The notes beneath the pieces were generated by a model. It was given only the letters and a program-made list of their open reading frames with translations. It ran no database searches and was not told the origin of the DNA. The position numbers and the translations under genes are program-made. A stretch of 64,000 nucleotides of DNA from Gynurincola endophyticus. Its GTDB lineage: Bacteria; Bacteroidota; Bacteroidia; Chitinophagales; Chitinophagaceae. Position 1 is the stretch's first letter. Each line of letters starts with the position of its first letter. The stretch is taken from NCBI RefSeq assembly GCF_003991195.1, contig NZ_RCWL01000007.1:1-64000 (forward strand), written 5' to 3'. Positions 43,995 to 54,397 of the stretch are shown piece after piece.

Positions 43995-44669
43995 TTAGTT
44001 TTCACCTGCTTCTTTTTTCGCGTCATTCACCATTTTATCATTTGCTGTAATGATGAAGTTTACGCGGCGGTTTTCCATTCTTCCTTCAGGCGTATCATTA
44101 GATGCAATCGGAACGTGAAAACTGTGACCAACTACTTTGATTCTGTTAGAAGCAAGTCCTTTGCTTTTAAGGTAAGTAGATACTTCTCCTGCTCTTCTTT
44201 CAGATAGCGTCTGGTTGTATGCTTCTGTTCCGGTATTATCAGTATGCCCCTGAATTTCGATATCTGTATCAGGATATTCAGTTAAGATTGTATATAACTT
44301 GTCAAGGTTTTGTTTTGCATCTGCAGACAATTTACTTTGATCGAAACCGAATAAAATTTTGCTGTTAAATTCTACTACAATACCTTCTCCTACACGTTCA
44401 ACTTTTGCGCCAGGAACTTTATTTTCAATTTCTGCTGCTTGTTTATCCATTTTTTTACCGATTACGGCTCCGGTACCCCCACCTACGGCAGCACCTATAA
44501 CAGCTCCTAATCCGGCATTACCTGCTGCCTTACCGATTACAGCGCCTATTGCAGCACCTCCGGCGGTACCAATGGCAGCACCTTTCTGTGTTTTATTCAT
44601 ACTTTCACAGCTTGATAAAATCAATGCGGCAGCGGCTAAAGCAATGAATGTTTTCTTTGCGGAAATCAT
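43995..44669 (-). CDS. OmpA-family lipoprotein with glycine-zipper segment
   Basis: 224 residues. Lipobox LSSC near residue 21, then a glycine-zipper (about 30-72: GAAIGTAGGAAIGAVIGKAAGNAGLGAV...) that probably inserts in a membrane, then a C-terminal OmpA domain (about 95-215) with the peptidoglycan-binding signature HTDNTGTEAYNQTLSERRAGEVSTYL and NRRVNF. It is expected to link the outer membrane to peptidoglycan. The small beta-barrel gene follows 84 bp downstream on the same strand. Confidence 0.92.
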   Translation of the reverse strand: MISAKKTFIALAAAALILSSCESMNKTQKGAAIGTAGGAAIGAVIGKAAGNAGLGAVIGAAVGGGTGAVIGKKMDKQAAEIENKVPGAKVERVGEGIVVEFNSKILFGFDQSKLSADAKQNLDKLYTILTEYPDTDIEIQGHTDNTGTEAYNQTLSERRAGEVSTYLKSKGLASNRIKVVGHSFHVPIASNDTPEGRMENRRVNFIITANDKMVNDAKKEAGEN

Positions 44670-44797
44670 AAGTAAAATTTTATTTTTTGAAAATTTTGTT
44701 AACGCTTAACAAAGGTTATACCATTTTTGTTAATTTAAAAATCCGACTAATCTTTCCTTTAAATGTTAACTTAACTTTTAGAAGTCTATTAGTTTTA

Positions 44798-44805
44798 TAT
44801 CTTTG
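44798..44805 (+). promoter_or_regulatory. -7 box of uvrA
   Basis: TATCTTTG fits TAnnTTTG and places the transcript start near 44811. It overlaps the first in-frame TTG codon, which therefore cannot be the translation start. Confidence 0.5.
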
Positions 44806-44835
44806 ATATACACCCTTTTTAATAAAATTAAGATT

Positions 44836-47724
44836 GTGAAAAAAAAGGATACTACCCAGCATACTACAAAACCTATTCCACCCTTGAACGGAGAAACGAT
44901 AGAAGTACTAGGAGCTCGTGTACATAACTTGAAAAACATTGACATAAGTATACCAAAAAATAAATTGGTGGTGATTACCGGTATCTCCGGATCAGGTAAA
45001 TCATCACTGGCTTTTGATACCATTTATGCGGAAGGTCAACGACGTTATATGGAGACTTTTGGTGCATATGCGCGTCAGTTTATGGGGAATATGGAAAGAC
45101 CCGATGTTGATAAAATATCAGGACTTTCTCCTGTGATTTCCATTGAACAGAAAACGACTAACCGTAACCCGCGTTCAACCGTTGGTACAGTAACCGAAGT
45201 ATATGATTTCATGCGTTTATTGTACGCCCGTATCGGTGAAGCATACAGCTATCATACGGGAAAGAAGATGGTCAAGTTCAATGAACAGGAAATTATTCAA
45301 AACATTTTTGAGAAATATCAAGATCGTAAGATCACACTTTTAGCGCCTATTGTAAGGGGTAGAAAAGGGCATTACCGCGAACTTTTTGAAGATATCAGAA
45401 AAAAAGGATTTGTTAAAGCCCGTATTGATGGAGAAATTACTGATTTAGTGCCGAAACTGCAGTTAGACCGGTACAAGATCCACGATATTGAAGTAGTGAT
45501 AGACCGCCTGGTAGTGAAGAATGAAATGAAGACCCGTTTGATTTCATCTATCGGGCAGGCATTGAAAATGGGTAAAGACCTCATGTTTTTGTTGGTACAC
45601 CCCGACGATACCAGAAAAAAAGCGAAGGATGAACTGGTGCAGTTCTCCAGCCAGCTGATGTGTATTGATACAGGTATGAGTTATGAAGAACCCTCACCCA
45701 ATACCTTTTCATTCAATACGCCGTATGGAGCCTGCCCTGTTTGTAAAGGACTGGGAAATGTTTACCAGATCAATCTGGAGGCAGTAATTCCGGATCCGTC
45801 TTTGTCAATCATTGACGGAGGTTTGGCACCGTTGGGAGAAGAAAGAGATACCGGTTCATTTAAGAATGTGCAGGTGTTTGCCAAAAAACATAAAATCGAT
45901 ATTAAGAAACCGGTTTCGTCGCTTACTGAAAAACAACTCAACCTTTTATTATACAATGATGAAAAAGGTGCGTCAAATGAAATTTTAGACTTTGGAGATG
46001 ATACCGGTGTATATGATGGCGAATTCGAAGGTATCGTTAATCAGGTTAAACGATATTTTGCCACAACAACCAGTGAGTATGTAAAAACATGGGCTGAAAA
46101 GTTCATGATATTGAATACTTGTCCGGAATGTAATGGCGACCGGTTAAAAAAAGAAGCACTTTGGTTCAAAGTAGATGAGAAAAATATTAGTGAGCTGGCA
46201 GCCTTTAATCTTGATAAATTATTGCAATGGTTTGAAGGTATTGAAAAACGTTTATCGGAAAAACAAAATATCATTGCTAAAGACATTGTAAAAGAAATCA
46301 GGGAGCGGCTATCATTTTTACTGGAGGTAGGATTGTCTTACCTCACCCTGAACCGCACTTCCAGTACCCTGAGTGGGGGAGAGTCACAACGTATACGGCT
46401 TGCTACACAGATAGGTTCTCAATTGCAGGGTATTACATATATCCTTGACGAGCCTTCTATCGGGTTGCACCAGCGCGATAACGAACGCTTGATTCATGCG
46501 CTTCAAAACCTGAGAAATATCGGTAACAGTGTTTTGGTGGTAGAGCATGATAAAGATATTATGATGGCTGCTGATTGGGTGGTAGATATTGGTCCTAAAG
46601 CAGGTGTACATGGTGGCCAGATAGTAGCGCAGGGTACACCGGAAAGCTTATTAAAACTGGATACACTTACGGCAGCTTATATCAATGGTGAAAAACAAAT
46701 TGCAATACCCAAAGAAAGAAGAAAAGGAAACGGTAAACAACTGGTGTTAAAAGGTGCGAGCGGCAACAACCTGAAAAAAGTGAATGTTCAGTTTCCTTTA
46801 GGAAAGTTGATTGTTGTAACAGGCGTTAGCGGTAGCGGAAAATCAACGTTAATCAATGAAACGCTTTACCCTATATTAAGTCAGTATTGTTACAATTCGA
46901 AACAACAGCCCTTGCCGTATACTTCAGTAAAGGGGCTTGAATTGATTGATAAAGTAATTGAGATTGATCAGTCTCCTATCGGACGTACACCCAGAAGTAA
47001 TCCGGCAACTTATTGCGGATTTTTTAACGATATCAGAACACTGTATGCGAGTGTACCCGAAGCAAAGATCAGAGGTTACAATGCAGGAAGATTTTCATTC
47101 AATGTAAAAACCGGCCGCTGTGATGTTTGTGAAGGTGGGGGAATGCGGGTAATTGAAATGAACTTCTTACCGGATGTATATGTTCCTTGCGAAAAATGCC
47201 AGGGTAAAAGATATAACCGCGAGACATTGGAAATCCGTTACAAAGGAAAATCAATCAGCGATGTATTGGATATGACTGTAACGGAAGCGGTGGAGTTCTT
47301 CCAGAATATACCTTACATTTATAGAAAGATCAAAGTGCTGGAAGAAGTAGGATTGGGTTATATTACTTTAGGTCAATCGGCTGTTACACTTTCAGGCGGT
47401 GAAGCTCAGCGTGTGAAACTCGCAACAGAATTAGCTAAAAAAGATACCGGTAAAACATTCTATATCCTCGATGAACCAACAACCGGTTTACATTTTGAGG
47501 ATATCAGTCATTTACTGGAAGTACTTAATAAATTAGTAGACAGAGGAAATACCGTGTTAGTGATTGAGCATAATATGGATGTGATCAAAGTAGCCGATCA
47601 TATTATTGATATCGGACCGGAAGGAGGTGATGGCGGAGGAACAGTGCTGTTTGAAGGAACGCCTGAAGAAATGATTAAAGTAAAGAAGAGTTTTACTGCG
47701 GCTTTTTTAAAGAAAGAACTTTAA
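44836..47724 (+). CDS. uvrA: Excinuclease ABC subunit A
   Basis: 962 residues from a GTG start. Two ABC modules: Walker A GISGSGKSSL and GVSGSGKSTL, signatures SGGESQRIRLA and SGGEAQRVKLA, Walker B ILDEPSIGLH and ILDEPTTGLH. Zinc sites are seen as CPVC/CPEC in the first half and CDVC/CEKC in the second. UvrA dimers find bulky DNA lesions and load UvrB. No ATG is available near the N-terminus; the GTG at 44836 lies about 25 nt after the predicted transcription start and just before KKKDTTQ, so I choose it. Confidence 0.96.
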   Translation: MKKKDTTQHTTKPIPPLNGETIEVLGARVHNLKNIDISIPKNKLVVITGISGSGKSSLAFDTIYAEGQRRYMETFGAYARQFMGNMERPDVDKISGLSPVISIEQKTTNRNPRSTVGTVTEVYDFMRLLYARIGEAYSYHTGKKMVKFNEQEIIQNIFEKYQDRKITLLAPIVRGRKGHYRELFEDIRKKGFVKARIDGEITDLVPKLQLDRYKIHDIEVVIDRLVVKNEMKTRLISSIGQALKMGKDLMFLLVHPDDTRKKAKDELVQFSSQLMCIDTGMSYEEPSPNTFSFNTPYGACPVCKGLGNVYQINLEAVIPDPSLSIIDGGLAPLGEERDTGSFKNVQVFAKKHKIDIKKPVSSLTEKQLNLLLYNDEKGASNEILDFGDDTGVYDGEFEGIVNQVKRYFATTTSEYVKTWAEKFMILNTCPECNGDRLKKEALWFKVDEKNISELAAFNLDKLLQWFEGIEKRLSEKQNIIAKDIVKEIRERLSFLLEVGLSYLTLNRTSSTLSGGESQRIRLATQIGSQLQGITYILDEPSIGLHQRDNERLIHALQNLRNIGNSVLVVEHDKDIMMAADWVVDIGPKAGVHGGQIVAQGTPESLLKLDTLTAAYINGEKQIAIPKERRKGNGKQLVLKGASGNNLKKVNVQFPLGKLIVVTGVSGSGKSTLINETLYPILSQYCYNSKQQPLPYTSVKGLELIDKVIEIDQSPIGRTPRSNPATYCGFFNDIRTLYASVPEAKIRGYNAGRFSFNVKTGRCDVCEGGGMRVIEMNFLPDVYVPCEKCQGKRYNRETLEIRYKGKSISDVLDMTVTEAVEFFQNIPYIYRKIKVLEEVGLGYITLGQSAVTLSGGEAQRVKLATELAKKDTGKTFYILDEPTTGLHFEDISHLLEVLNKLVDRGNTVLVIEHNMDVIKVADHIIDIGPEGGDGGGTVLFEGTPEEMIKVKKSFTAAFLKKEL

Positions 47725-47751
47725 TTGGGTAAAACGTAAAATCATACTTAA

Positions 47752-47790
47752 TATAAAAGGCCATCAGCATTGCTGATGGCCTTTTATATT
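47752..47790. terminator. Shared terminator between uvrA and a convergent lipoprotein gene
   Basis: A long perfect hairpin AAAAGGCCATCAGC/GCTGATGGCCTTTT with loop ATT; T-rich ends on both sides let it serve both strands. Confidence 0.9.
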
Positions 47791-48187
47791 AATTTTTATA
47801 AACAAAATACTTGCCTCCATTTGTAGTACTGCTTCCATTACCCCACGAACCTTCCATAAAAGTAAACATACTGTTTACGATAGCTTCACTGGAGTAAGTA
47901 CCGGAGCCAATCACGTAAGTATAGTTACAGGTAACTTTGTTTCCCGCCACCTGATAAGTACCCTCGGCTTTACCACTGGCAGCCGCCGTGTCAGACGAAT
48001 TAAAAACTCTTACAGTACCGTCTTTTCTGAAAAGAAATGCATAACCCAATGTCGGGTACGCGGTAGCTGAGGATGAATATTTTCCGATCCAAAGACCTGC
48101 GATGCCAGGATCTTCGTCTTTATCTTTTTTACAGGCGATGAGTGTAACGGATAAGGCGGCAATTGCTAATGCAAATTTGAATTTCAT
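47789..48187 (-). CDS. Small lipoprotein, lipocalin-like
   Basis: 132 residues with lipobox LIAC followed by KKDKDED, the charged start seen in many Bacteroidota surface lipoproteins. The rest (GIAGLWIGKYSS..., FLFRKDGTVRVFN, GTYQVAGNKVTCNYTY) has the strand pattern of lipocalin-like domains that begin with a G-x-W motif. Function unknown. Confidence 0.72.
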   Translation of the reverse strand: MKFKFALAIAALSVTLIACKKDKDEDPGIAGLWIGKYSSSATAYPTLGYAFLFRKDGTVRVFNSSDTAAASGKAEGTYQVAGNKVTCNYTYVIGSGTYSSEAIVNSMFTFMEGSWGNGSSTTNGGKYFVYKN

Positions 48188-48562
48188 AAAATTTGTTTTT
48201 TCGAATGGTTAGAACAATTAATTTCTAACTGATAAAGTTTGAGGCAAGATAAATTGGAGAGATACTATTGAATAGTAAAAAAAAACATTTTTACAAAAAA
48301 CTGTTCAGCAGAAGGCATTTTCATACGAAAAAGAAAGTTGGTATGGTGGAAATGCGCTGCTATTAAAATGATGCGGTATAGGCAGTAATTATAAAAAAAC
48401 AGACGTGAACTTGCTATTGTTATACTACAAAGCGGGTGTAATTACCGATGAAATAAATATTGATTAAAGACATTCATATTCCGGATAGAAAGCTAAAAGA
48501 AAGAGGGATATCGAAATCCGATATCCCTCTTTAAAAGAGTAAAAATATTTGAATAAGCTTTA
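48188..48562. other. 375-bp gap between two small secreted-protein genes
   Basis: Holds the upstream region of the lipoprotein gene and the terminator of the next gene (48500-48532). The remainder is AT-rich with A runs; no gene, promoter box or repeat was recognised. Confidence 0.45.
48500..48532 (-). terminator. Terminator of the 133-residue secreted protein gene
   Basis: A 14-bp perfect stem AAAGAGGGATATCG/CGATATCCCTCTTT (48500-48513 and 48519-48532) with loop AAATC, followed on the minus strand by CTTTTAGC. The T run is short. Confidence 0.65.
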
Positions 48563-48964
48563 TTATTTTATGATAATTAAACCATCTTCAATTTTATCGT
48601 CATCAGCAAACGTTTCAAACACATAGTTACCTTTTTCTAAAGCACTGAGTGCGGTTGTTTCGTTATTTCTGATTTTAACCTGTTTAATAATATTACCGTC
48701 GATATCAAACAATGTCAGGTGATATACTTTTCCTGAAATTCCTTTAGCAGAGAAAAAGAGAACATTCTGGTCAAAATTGTGATAGAGACGAGTTAGTTTC
48801 TTTTTATCTACCATGTTTTTTTCGATGGTAATGGTCTGTTTTTGCTTTTTTTCTTCTTTTACAGGATCATTATTATTTGCCAGTAAGAGGTTTCCTGTAG
48901 CCATAAAAGCTATAAAAACAAACGCACGAATGGTAGTCAGGTATACAGATTTTCTACAATTCAT
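48563..48964 (-). CDS. Secreted protein of unknown function
   Basis: 133 residues. A signal peptide ends near LLLA-NNN (about 29). After a Lys/Glu-rich linker the chain has beta-strands (VLFFSAKGISGKVYHLTLFDIDGNIIKQVKIRNNETTALSALEKGNYVFETFADDDKIEDGLIIIK) that resemble the C-terminal sorting-type or carboxypeptidase-regulatory Ig-like folds of Bacteroidota. Whether it is a type IX secretion cargo cannot be shown. Confidence 0.65.
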   Translation of the reverse strand: MNCRKSVYLTTIRAFVFIAFMATGNLLLANNNDPVKEEKKQKQTITIEKNMVDKKKLTRLYHNFDQNVLFFSAKGISGKVYHLTLFDIDGNIIKQVKIRNNETTALSALEKGNYVFETFADDDKIEDGLIIIK

Positions 48965-49027
48965 AAGGATCAGATTTTCAATTACGGTTATGCACTAGGA
49001 TTAATAAAAACAATATACAATTTGTTT

Positions 49028-49996
49028 TTAGAATCTCACAGGGCATTTGGTAGAATTTTTCCATGGGTTTAATCCCCCACCGAATCTCCAGCCAAAAGTA
49101 ATACCTACTGTATAGAATGCGTCATTGTTTGTTTCTGTACCTCTTTTGCTGCCCGGAGCATATAAAGGGCCATTACCGTGAATATCAACAGATTTGTTTG
49201 ACATTCTTTGTGCCAGCGCTCTTTGACTGCCGTTCATCGGTGCTGTAGCATAGATAGACGGGTCAACATAAGTGGTGCTTACATCGTCGATATAATCGGT
49301 AAAGGTTTTACGGTAAATAACTTCTCCGCTGATAGTGAAAGTCTGACTTACATAATATTTAAAACCGAATCCTAAAGGAATACTTACTCCACTTAATTTA
49401 TAAGGGTCTCTTCCCGGAATAAGGCCCTGACCTTCTGTTCTCAGTGGTTGTAGAGCTACCCAGTCACCTGTGAGTGGATCCTGTCCGTGCGGATTGAATT
49501 TAAAAAATCCTACTCCCGCACTTACAAACGGTTGAAAACTTCCGGTCATATCTTCTCCTGCTCTGATAAAAATAGCTGTTGGGTAGAAGATCGCCATTAC
49601 ACTTGCATCAGCAATACTGGTTCTTACATTGTTATTTCTGGCGATACGGGCTTGTTCCAAACCACCTTTTGCTTTGATAAGGTTATCATCAGCATAATAT
49701 CTGCCATAGTTGAATGATGCACGAAAACCCAGAAAGTTAACAGGGTGATAAGTAGCGAATACGCCACCGGCTAAACGGGTTGCCGGAAAGTTGTTGTCTT
49801 TTAAGAAGGTCATACCTTTACCACCGGTACCGCCCAGGTCGCTCAACAAGTTAGAGCCGCCAATGGTAAAGCCTAATTCAACAAATTTGTCAGAGTCGTA
49901 ATATTGCGCTTTGACATTTGTGGTTCCTAGCGTTAGGGTTGCAGCTAGCAATACCCATAGTTTTTTGCCTACGGAATAGCGAGGTTGCTGATTCAT
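49028..49996 (-). CDS. DUF6089 family outer-membrane beta-barrel protein
   Basis: 322 residues with a signal peptide ending near NVKA-Q (about 30). The start of the mature part, FVELGFTIGGSNLLSDLGG, then a barrel with FLGFRASFNYGRYYADDN and FYTVGITFGWRFGGGLNPW, matches DUF6089 proteins (PorG-like). PorG itself belongs to type IX secretion, but the family is wider and no other T9SS gene is nearby, so only an outer-membrane role is inferred. It ends in CPVRF. Confidence 0.78.
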   Translation of the reverse strand: MNQQPRYSVGKKLWVLLAATLTLGTTNVKAQYYDSDKFVELGFTIGGSNLLSDLGGTGGKGMTFLKDNNFPATRLAGGVFATYHPVNFLGFRASFNYGRYYADDNLIKAKGGLEQARIARNNNVRTSIADASVMAIFYPTAIFIRAGEDMTGSFQPFVSAGVGFFKFNPHGQDPLTGDWVALQPLRTEGQGLIPGRDPYKLSGVSIPLGFGFKYYVSQTFTISGEVIYRKTFTDYIDDVSTTYVDPSIYATAPMNGSQRALAQRMSNKSVDIHGNGPLYAPGSKRGTETNNDAFYTVGITFGWRFGGGLNPWKNSTKCPVRF

Positions 49997-50113
49997 GGAA
50001 TATCAGATTTATAGTTTTCAGTTGGTCGTCGATTGCACCCCATTCAGGGCTAATACTCTTTATTAACGCAGTATTTCCCTTTTTATGATGCTGAAACTGA
50101 AAAAAAAATCTTA

Positions 50114-50566
50114 TCAATTGATATACAACATCTCTATATGTGGGATATCATCTTCCAGATAAGATTCTCCAACTGTTGAAAAACCAAGATTCTGATAAAA
50201 CTGAAGCAGGTAAAGTTGTGCGGATATACGAATTCCCTGGTGGGGCCAGCTGGCAGATACTGAATCTATTGCCTTTTGCATTAATGCTTTTCCAAATCCT
50301 GCTTTTCTAAAAGAAGGATTTGATACTACCCGGCCGATTGATGGCTCGGTATAAGAGGTATGAGGTGGTAACAAGCGGGCATAAGCCAGTAGTGTTCCTT
50401 CGTCTGATTTTACTAATAAATGCAAACCAGCCTGATCTTTACCGTCCATATCCTGATAAACACAGTTCTGCTCCACTACAAAAACAGCTGTTCTCAATTG
50501 TAGAATATCGTATAATTCTGCAACTGTTAATTCATTGAACGGAGTTATTTGAAAGTGGATATTCAT
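50114..50566 (-). CDS. GNAT acetyltransferase of the ElaA type
   Basis: 150 residues. LQLRTAVFVVEQNCVYQDMDGKD is the ElaA N-terminal motif, and IGRVVSNPSFRKAGFGKALM is the acetyl-CoA-binding loop (R-x-x-G-x-G variant). ElaA proteins are small N-acetyltransferases of unknown target. It sits alone between the DUF6089 gene and rarA. Confidence 0.88.
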   Translation of the reverse strand: MNIHFQITPFNELTVAELYDILQLRTAVFVVEQNCVYQDMDGKDQAGLHLLVKSDEGTLLAYARLLPPHTSYTEPSIGRVVSNPSFRKAGFGKALMQKAIDSVSASWPHQGIRISAQLYLLQFYQNLGFSTVGESYLEDDIPHIEMLYIN

Positions 50567-50646
50567 AATAAGTTAAGAATGGAGAGTGAAGAGTTAAGAG
50601 TTGTATCGCCGTGGTTTTATTTCAATTATTAATTCTTAATTATTAA

Positions 50647-51924
50647 CTAATAATTGTATTTAGTGCCCCAAAGTTGCTGCAGGTATTTTCTCATTTCTTC
50701 TTCTCTTGCATTTTTTCCGGGAACAAAAAAGCTGGTTCCGCTAATTGTTTCTGGTAAAAACTCCTGATTCACGAAATTGTTTTCAAAATTATGAGCATAC
50801 TGATAGTCTTTTCCATAATCAAGTTGCTTCATTAGTTTTGTAGGAGCATTGCGCAGGTGCAATGGTACAGGCAGATCTCCGGTTTTTCTGATGAGCGATA
50901 AAGCAGCATTAATAGCTGTATAGCTGGCATTACTTTTAGCTGATGTTGCAAGATAGATGGCGCATTGAGATAAAATTATTCTGGCTTCAGGGTTTCCGAT
51001 TTTATTAACGGCATCAAATGTACTGTTGGCTAAAATAAGGGCAGTAGGATTGGCATTACCAATATCTTCACTTGCCGAAATGACCATTCTGCGCGCAATA
51101 AATTTGATATCTTCACCACCGGCCAGCATTCTACCCAGCCAATAAACCGCTCCATTCGGGTCACTACCTCTGATCGATTTGATAAAAGCAGAAATAATAT
51201 CATAATGTTGTTCTCCGTTTTTATCATAAACCATCACTTTTTGCTGAGCGATCTGCATTACTGCACGGTCGGTGATTTCTACTTCCGGATTTTTTTGTCC
51301 TAAACTAACAACTACCAGCTCAAGCAGATTCAGCAGTTTTCTGGCATCTCCTCCGGCAATCTGAATCAGTGCGGCTGTTTCTTTAAGGTGAACTGTAAAC
51401 TGTTGCATCCATTCGTCACGTAACAGTACGTCTTTCATCAGAGTGATCTGCTCTTCAGGGTTGAGCGACTTCAGCACGTAAACCATACACCTGCTCAGTA
51501 AAGCTGAGTTTACTTCGAAAGAGGGATTTTCAGTAGTGGCACCGATCAGCGTAACCGTACCCTTTTCTACAGCATTCAGCAAGGCATCCTGTTGCGATTT
51601 ATTAAAACGGTGTATCTCGTCAATAAATAAAATGGCGTGTTGCGTTTTTTTTGCAAGTTCCAGTATCTCGCGCATGTCTTTTACCCCGGCACTGATTGCA
51701 CTCAGGCTGAAAAATGGCAGCGATAATGTATTGGCGATTACATTGGCAAGCGTGGTTTTTCCGGTTCCCGGAGGTCCCCACAAAATCATTGAAGGAATTT
51801 TACCTTGCTGAATTGAATTATAAAGAATAGATCCTTCTCCCACCAAATGAGATTGCCCCACGATATGTTTTAAATCTGTAGGACGCATTCTTTCAGCCAA
51901 TGGTGCGGATGGATAATTTTGCAT
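50647..51924 (-). CDS. rarA: Replication-associated recombination protein RarA/MgsA
   Basis: 425 residues. AAA+ motifs: PLAERMRPTDLKHIVGQ at the start, Walker A GPPGTGKTTLA, Walker B ILFIDEIHRFNKSQQDALL, sensor GATTENPSFEV; the C-terminal MgsA tetramerisation domain contains SAFIKSIRGSDPNGAVYWLGRM. It acts at stalled replication forks. The in-frame codon at 51948 is TTG, so I use the ATG at 51924. It starts 7 bp after the stop of the small membrane protein gene, which is probably co-transcribed. Confidence 0.96.
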   Translation of the reverse strand: MQNYPSAPLAERMRPTDLKHIVGQSHLVGEGSILYNSIQQGKIPSMILWGPPGTGKTTLANVIANTLSLPFFSLSAISAGVKDMREILELAKKTQHAILFIDEIHRFNKSQQDALLNAVEKGTVTLIGATTENPSFEVNSALLSRCMVYVLKSLNPEEQITLMKDVLLRDEWMQQFTVHLKETAALIQIAGGDARKLLNLLELVVVSLGQKNPEVEITDRAVMQIAQQKVMVYDKNGEQHYDIISAFIKSIRGSDPNGAVYWLGRMLAGGEDIKFIARRMVISASEDIGNANPTALILANSTFDAVNKIGNPEARIILSQCAIYLATSAKSNASYTAINAALSLIRKTGDLPVPLHLRNAPTKLMKQLDYGKDYQYAHNFENNFVNQEFLPETISGTSFFVPGKNAREEEMRKYLQQLWGTKYNY

Positions 51925-51931
51925 AGATTGA

Positions 51932-52429
51932 TTAAGCTTGATCGTCAAAAAGGTAAGCGTATTTTTTTATTAACTTTAAAGTTACAAACACATGGACTGT
52001 TACTAAGCTAAAAAAGATGCCTATTCCGATTGAAGTCTTCCTGAGAAGTTCTGTTAGAGCCTCATGGCTCATGTCTATATTGTTGTTGGAAATAAAGTCT
52101 TCCACCGTTTTATCTAATGCATCGGGCTTCATTAATAAATACCCAAGGTTTATAAATATAATGAGGGCCATCACCAGTGTTCCAAAACAATTTACTCTGA
52201 GAAAACCTTTGAATGATTTTTTGAAGCTTAGCTGGTTGATCATTCCTCTTGACATGAAACGATAGCTGGTATAAGAATAGAGTATATATGAGGCTAAAAG
52301 AAAACATTCAAATAACAGTTGGGGGTGCGCTAATGCAATGGATAAAAATGACATTAACAATATGGCAGAAAAACCAATCGACAACAATAGGAGATAGGTA
52401 CCTATCCTATAAAATATAAATCCCTTCAT
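51932..52429 (-). CDS. Four-helix membrane protein of unknown function
   Basis: 165 residues with about four hydrophobic helices (10-32, 37-53, 80-100, 132-155) and a loop with acidic residues between the third and fourth. It resembles the DUF4199-type membrane proteins of Bacteroidota in size and layout, but I cannot make a firm family call. It lies directly upstream of rarA (7 bp). Confidence 0.7.
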   Translation of the reverse strand: MKGFIFYRIGTYLLLLSIGFSAILLMSFLSIALAHPQLLFECFLLASYILYSYTSYRFMSRGMINQLSFKKSFKGFLRVNCFGTLVMALIIFINLGYLLMKPDALDKTVEDFISNNNIDMSHEALTELLRKTSIGIGIFFSLVTVHVFVTLKLIKKYAYLFDDQA

Positions 52430-52472
52430 AATAAATTATTAACAACTAAATTGAATGTAAGGTTCAAGGTAC

Positions 52473-52498
52473 AAAAAAAGTCGGGACAAGCCCGACTT
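52473..52498 (-). terminator. Terminator of aspS
   Basis: AAGTCGGG/CCCGACTT stem (52479-52486 and 52491-52498), then T7 on the minus strand, 24 bp past the aspS stop. Confidence 0.85.
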
Positions 52499-52521
52499 CT
52501 CCGATACTTGTAAGGTATTGA

Positions 52522-54348
52522 TTATTTTACGTTAAGCTGAATACTTAACTCATCTAACTGTTTTTGGTCAATTTGTGCCGGCGCGTCTAACATCACGTCT
52601 CTTCCGCTATTGTTTTTAGGGAAGGCGATGAAGTCGCGAATGGTTTCGCTACCGCCCAATAAGGAGCACAAGCGGTCGAAACCAAAAGCAATACCCCCAT
52701 GCGGTGGCGCACCATATTCAAAAGCTCCCAAAAGGAATCCGAATTTATGATTGGCTTCTTCTGTTGACATACCCAGTGCCGCAAACATTTTCTCCTGTAG
52801 CTCTCTCTGGAAAATACGGATACTACCTCCGCCTATTTCATTGCCATTCAATACCATATCGTAAGCATTTGCTTTGATATTGGCATATGGATGTTGCAGA
52901 TAATTGGCGGCGTCTCTGATTTCCGGATCGTTCTGAATCATGATGTCAATATGATCAGGTTTCGGGGCAGTGAACGGGTGGTGACGCGCTACCCAGCGAT
53001 TTTCTTCTTCTGCATATTCAAAAAGCGGAAAATCAAGTACCCACAACAGTTTATAATGATCTTTATTTCTTAATCCTAATCTGTTACCCAATTCTAAACG
53101 CAATTCACTCATTGCTTTACGGGTACGTTCTTCCAATCCTGCCAGCATCAATACCATATCCCCGGCTTTAGCTCGGGCCGCATCGGCAATCGCTTTTAAC
53201 TGAGGTTCTGTAAAGAATTTATCAACACTTGATTTGTAAGTGCCGTCTGCATTGCATTTGATGTAAACCAATCCCTGCATACCGATCTGTGGGCGTTTTA
53301 CCCACTCGGTTAATTCGTCGATTTGTTTACGGGTATATTCTGCGATACCGGGTACTGCAATGGCTAACACGGTTTCAGCATCGTTAAACACTTTAAAATC
53401 TACACCGTTCAGTAATGAACCGTCTGCTTTGATTTCTCCGTTGACTTTGAATACTGATTTGATGTTCAGTAGTTGCATGTCAAAGCGGATATCCGGTTTG
53501 TCATTACCATAGGTCCACATGGCTTCATCCCACGACATTCTTTGTACGGTTTCGTTATAATCAATACCTTTTACGGTTTTGAAAATATACTTTACCATTC
53601 CTTCGAACATATTCAGAATATCTTCCTGCTCAACAAAACTCATTTCACAGTCAATCTGGGTAAATTCAGGTTGACGGTCGGCACGCAAATCCTCATCTCT
53701 GAAACATTTTACAATCTGGTAATAGCGGTCATAGCCACTCACCATCAGTAATTGCTTGAAGGTTTGGGGAGATTGTGGTAATGCATAAAACTGTCCTGCA
53801 TTCATACGCGAAGGCACTACGAAGTCGCGTGCTCCTTCGGGAGTAGATTTAATCAGAAACGGTGTTTCGATATCCATGAAATGATTTTCATGCAAATAAT
53901 TTCTGGCTGCCCTGTTTACTGAATATCTCAGCTCAAGATTTTTACGAACGATTGCTCTTCTCAAATCAAGGAAGCGATATTTCATACGTAAATCATCACC
54001 GCCGTCGGTATCATCCTGAATAGTGAAGGGAGGAGTAGCCGCTTTATTTAAAATTTTGAAACTATCTACCAGAATTTCAATTTCTCCCGTAGCGATGTTC
54101 GGGTTTTTATTTGAACGTTCCGCTACTTTTCCGGTAACCTGCAATACAAACTCTCTACCTAAAGGCTGATTGTCTAAGGTTGCATTTAAGTTTTCTCCAA
54201 ATAACAATTGAGTAATTCCATAGCGGTCTCTGAGGTCCACAAAGGTGATGCTTCCAAACTTTCTTACGGTTTGCACCCAGCCAGCCAGTGTTACTGTTTG
54301 ATTTACAGCCTGGATGTTGAGTTCCCCACAGGTATGCGTTCTGTACAT
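52522..54348 (-). CDS. aspS: Aspartyl-tRNA synthetase
   Basis: 608 residues of the bacterial class II type. OB-fold anticodon domain with [23 protein letters not shown]; motif 2 region [24 protein letters not shown]; the bacterial GAD insert (about 290-420); motif 3 GIAFGFDRL. It charges tRNA-Asp. A TAACTTTG box (54397-54390 on the minus strand) lies about 45 bp upstream. Confidence 0.97.
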   Translation of the reverse strand: MYRTHTCGELNIQAVNQTVTLAGWVQTVRKFGSITFVDLRDRYGITQLLFGENLNATLDNQPLGREFVLQVTGKVAERSNKNPNIATGEIEILVDSFKILNKAATPPFTIQDDTDGGDDLRMKYRFLDLRRAIVRKNLELRYSVNRAARNYLHENHFMDIETPFLIKSTPEGARDFVVPSRMNAGQFYALPQSPQTFKQLLMVSGYDRYYQIVKCFRDEDLRADRQPEFTQIDCEMSFVEQEDILNMFEGMVKYIFKTVKGIDYNETVQRMSWDEAMWTYGNDKPDIRFDMQLLNIKSVFKVNGEIKADGSLLNGVDFKVFNDAETVLAIAVPGIAEYTRKQIDELTEWVKRPQIGMQGLVYIKCNADGTYKSSVDKFFTEPQLKAIADAARAKAGDMVLMLAGLEERTRKAMSELRLELGNRLGLRNKDHYKLLWVLDFPLFEYAEEENRWVARHHPFTAPKPDHIDIMIQNDPEIRDAANYLQHPYANIKANAYDMVLNGNEIGGGSIRIFQRELQEKMFAALGMSTEEANHKFGFLLGAFEYGAPPHGGIAFGFDRLCSLLGGSETIRDFIAFPKNNSGRDVMLDAPAQIDQKQLDELSIQLNVK

Positions 54349-54389
54349 TCCGGAAATATTTTAATAATGTTTGCGTGTCAAATAGTTTG

Positions 54390-54397
54390 CAAAGTTA
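54390..54397 (-). promoter_or_regulatory. -7 box of aspS
   Basis: TAACTTTG on the minus strand, identical to the box of the SAM-riboswitch promoter. No clear -33 element at the right spacing. Confidence 0.45.

Noticed and set aside
44803-44835. TTG at 44803 as the uvrA start
   Set aside because: It overlaps the -7 promoter box, so it would lie upstream of the mRNA start; the GTG at 44836 fits better.
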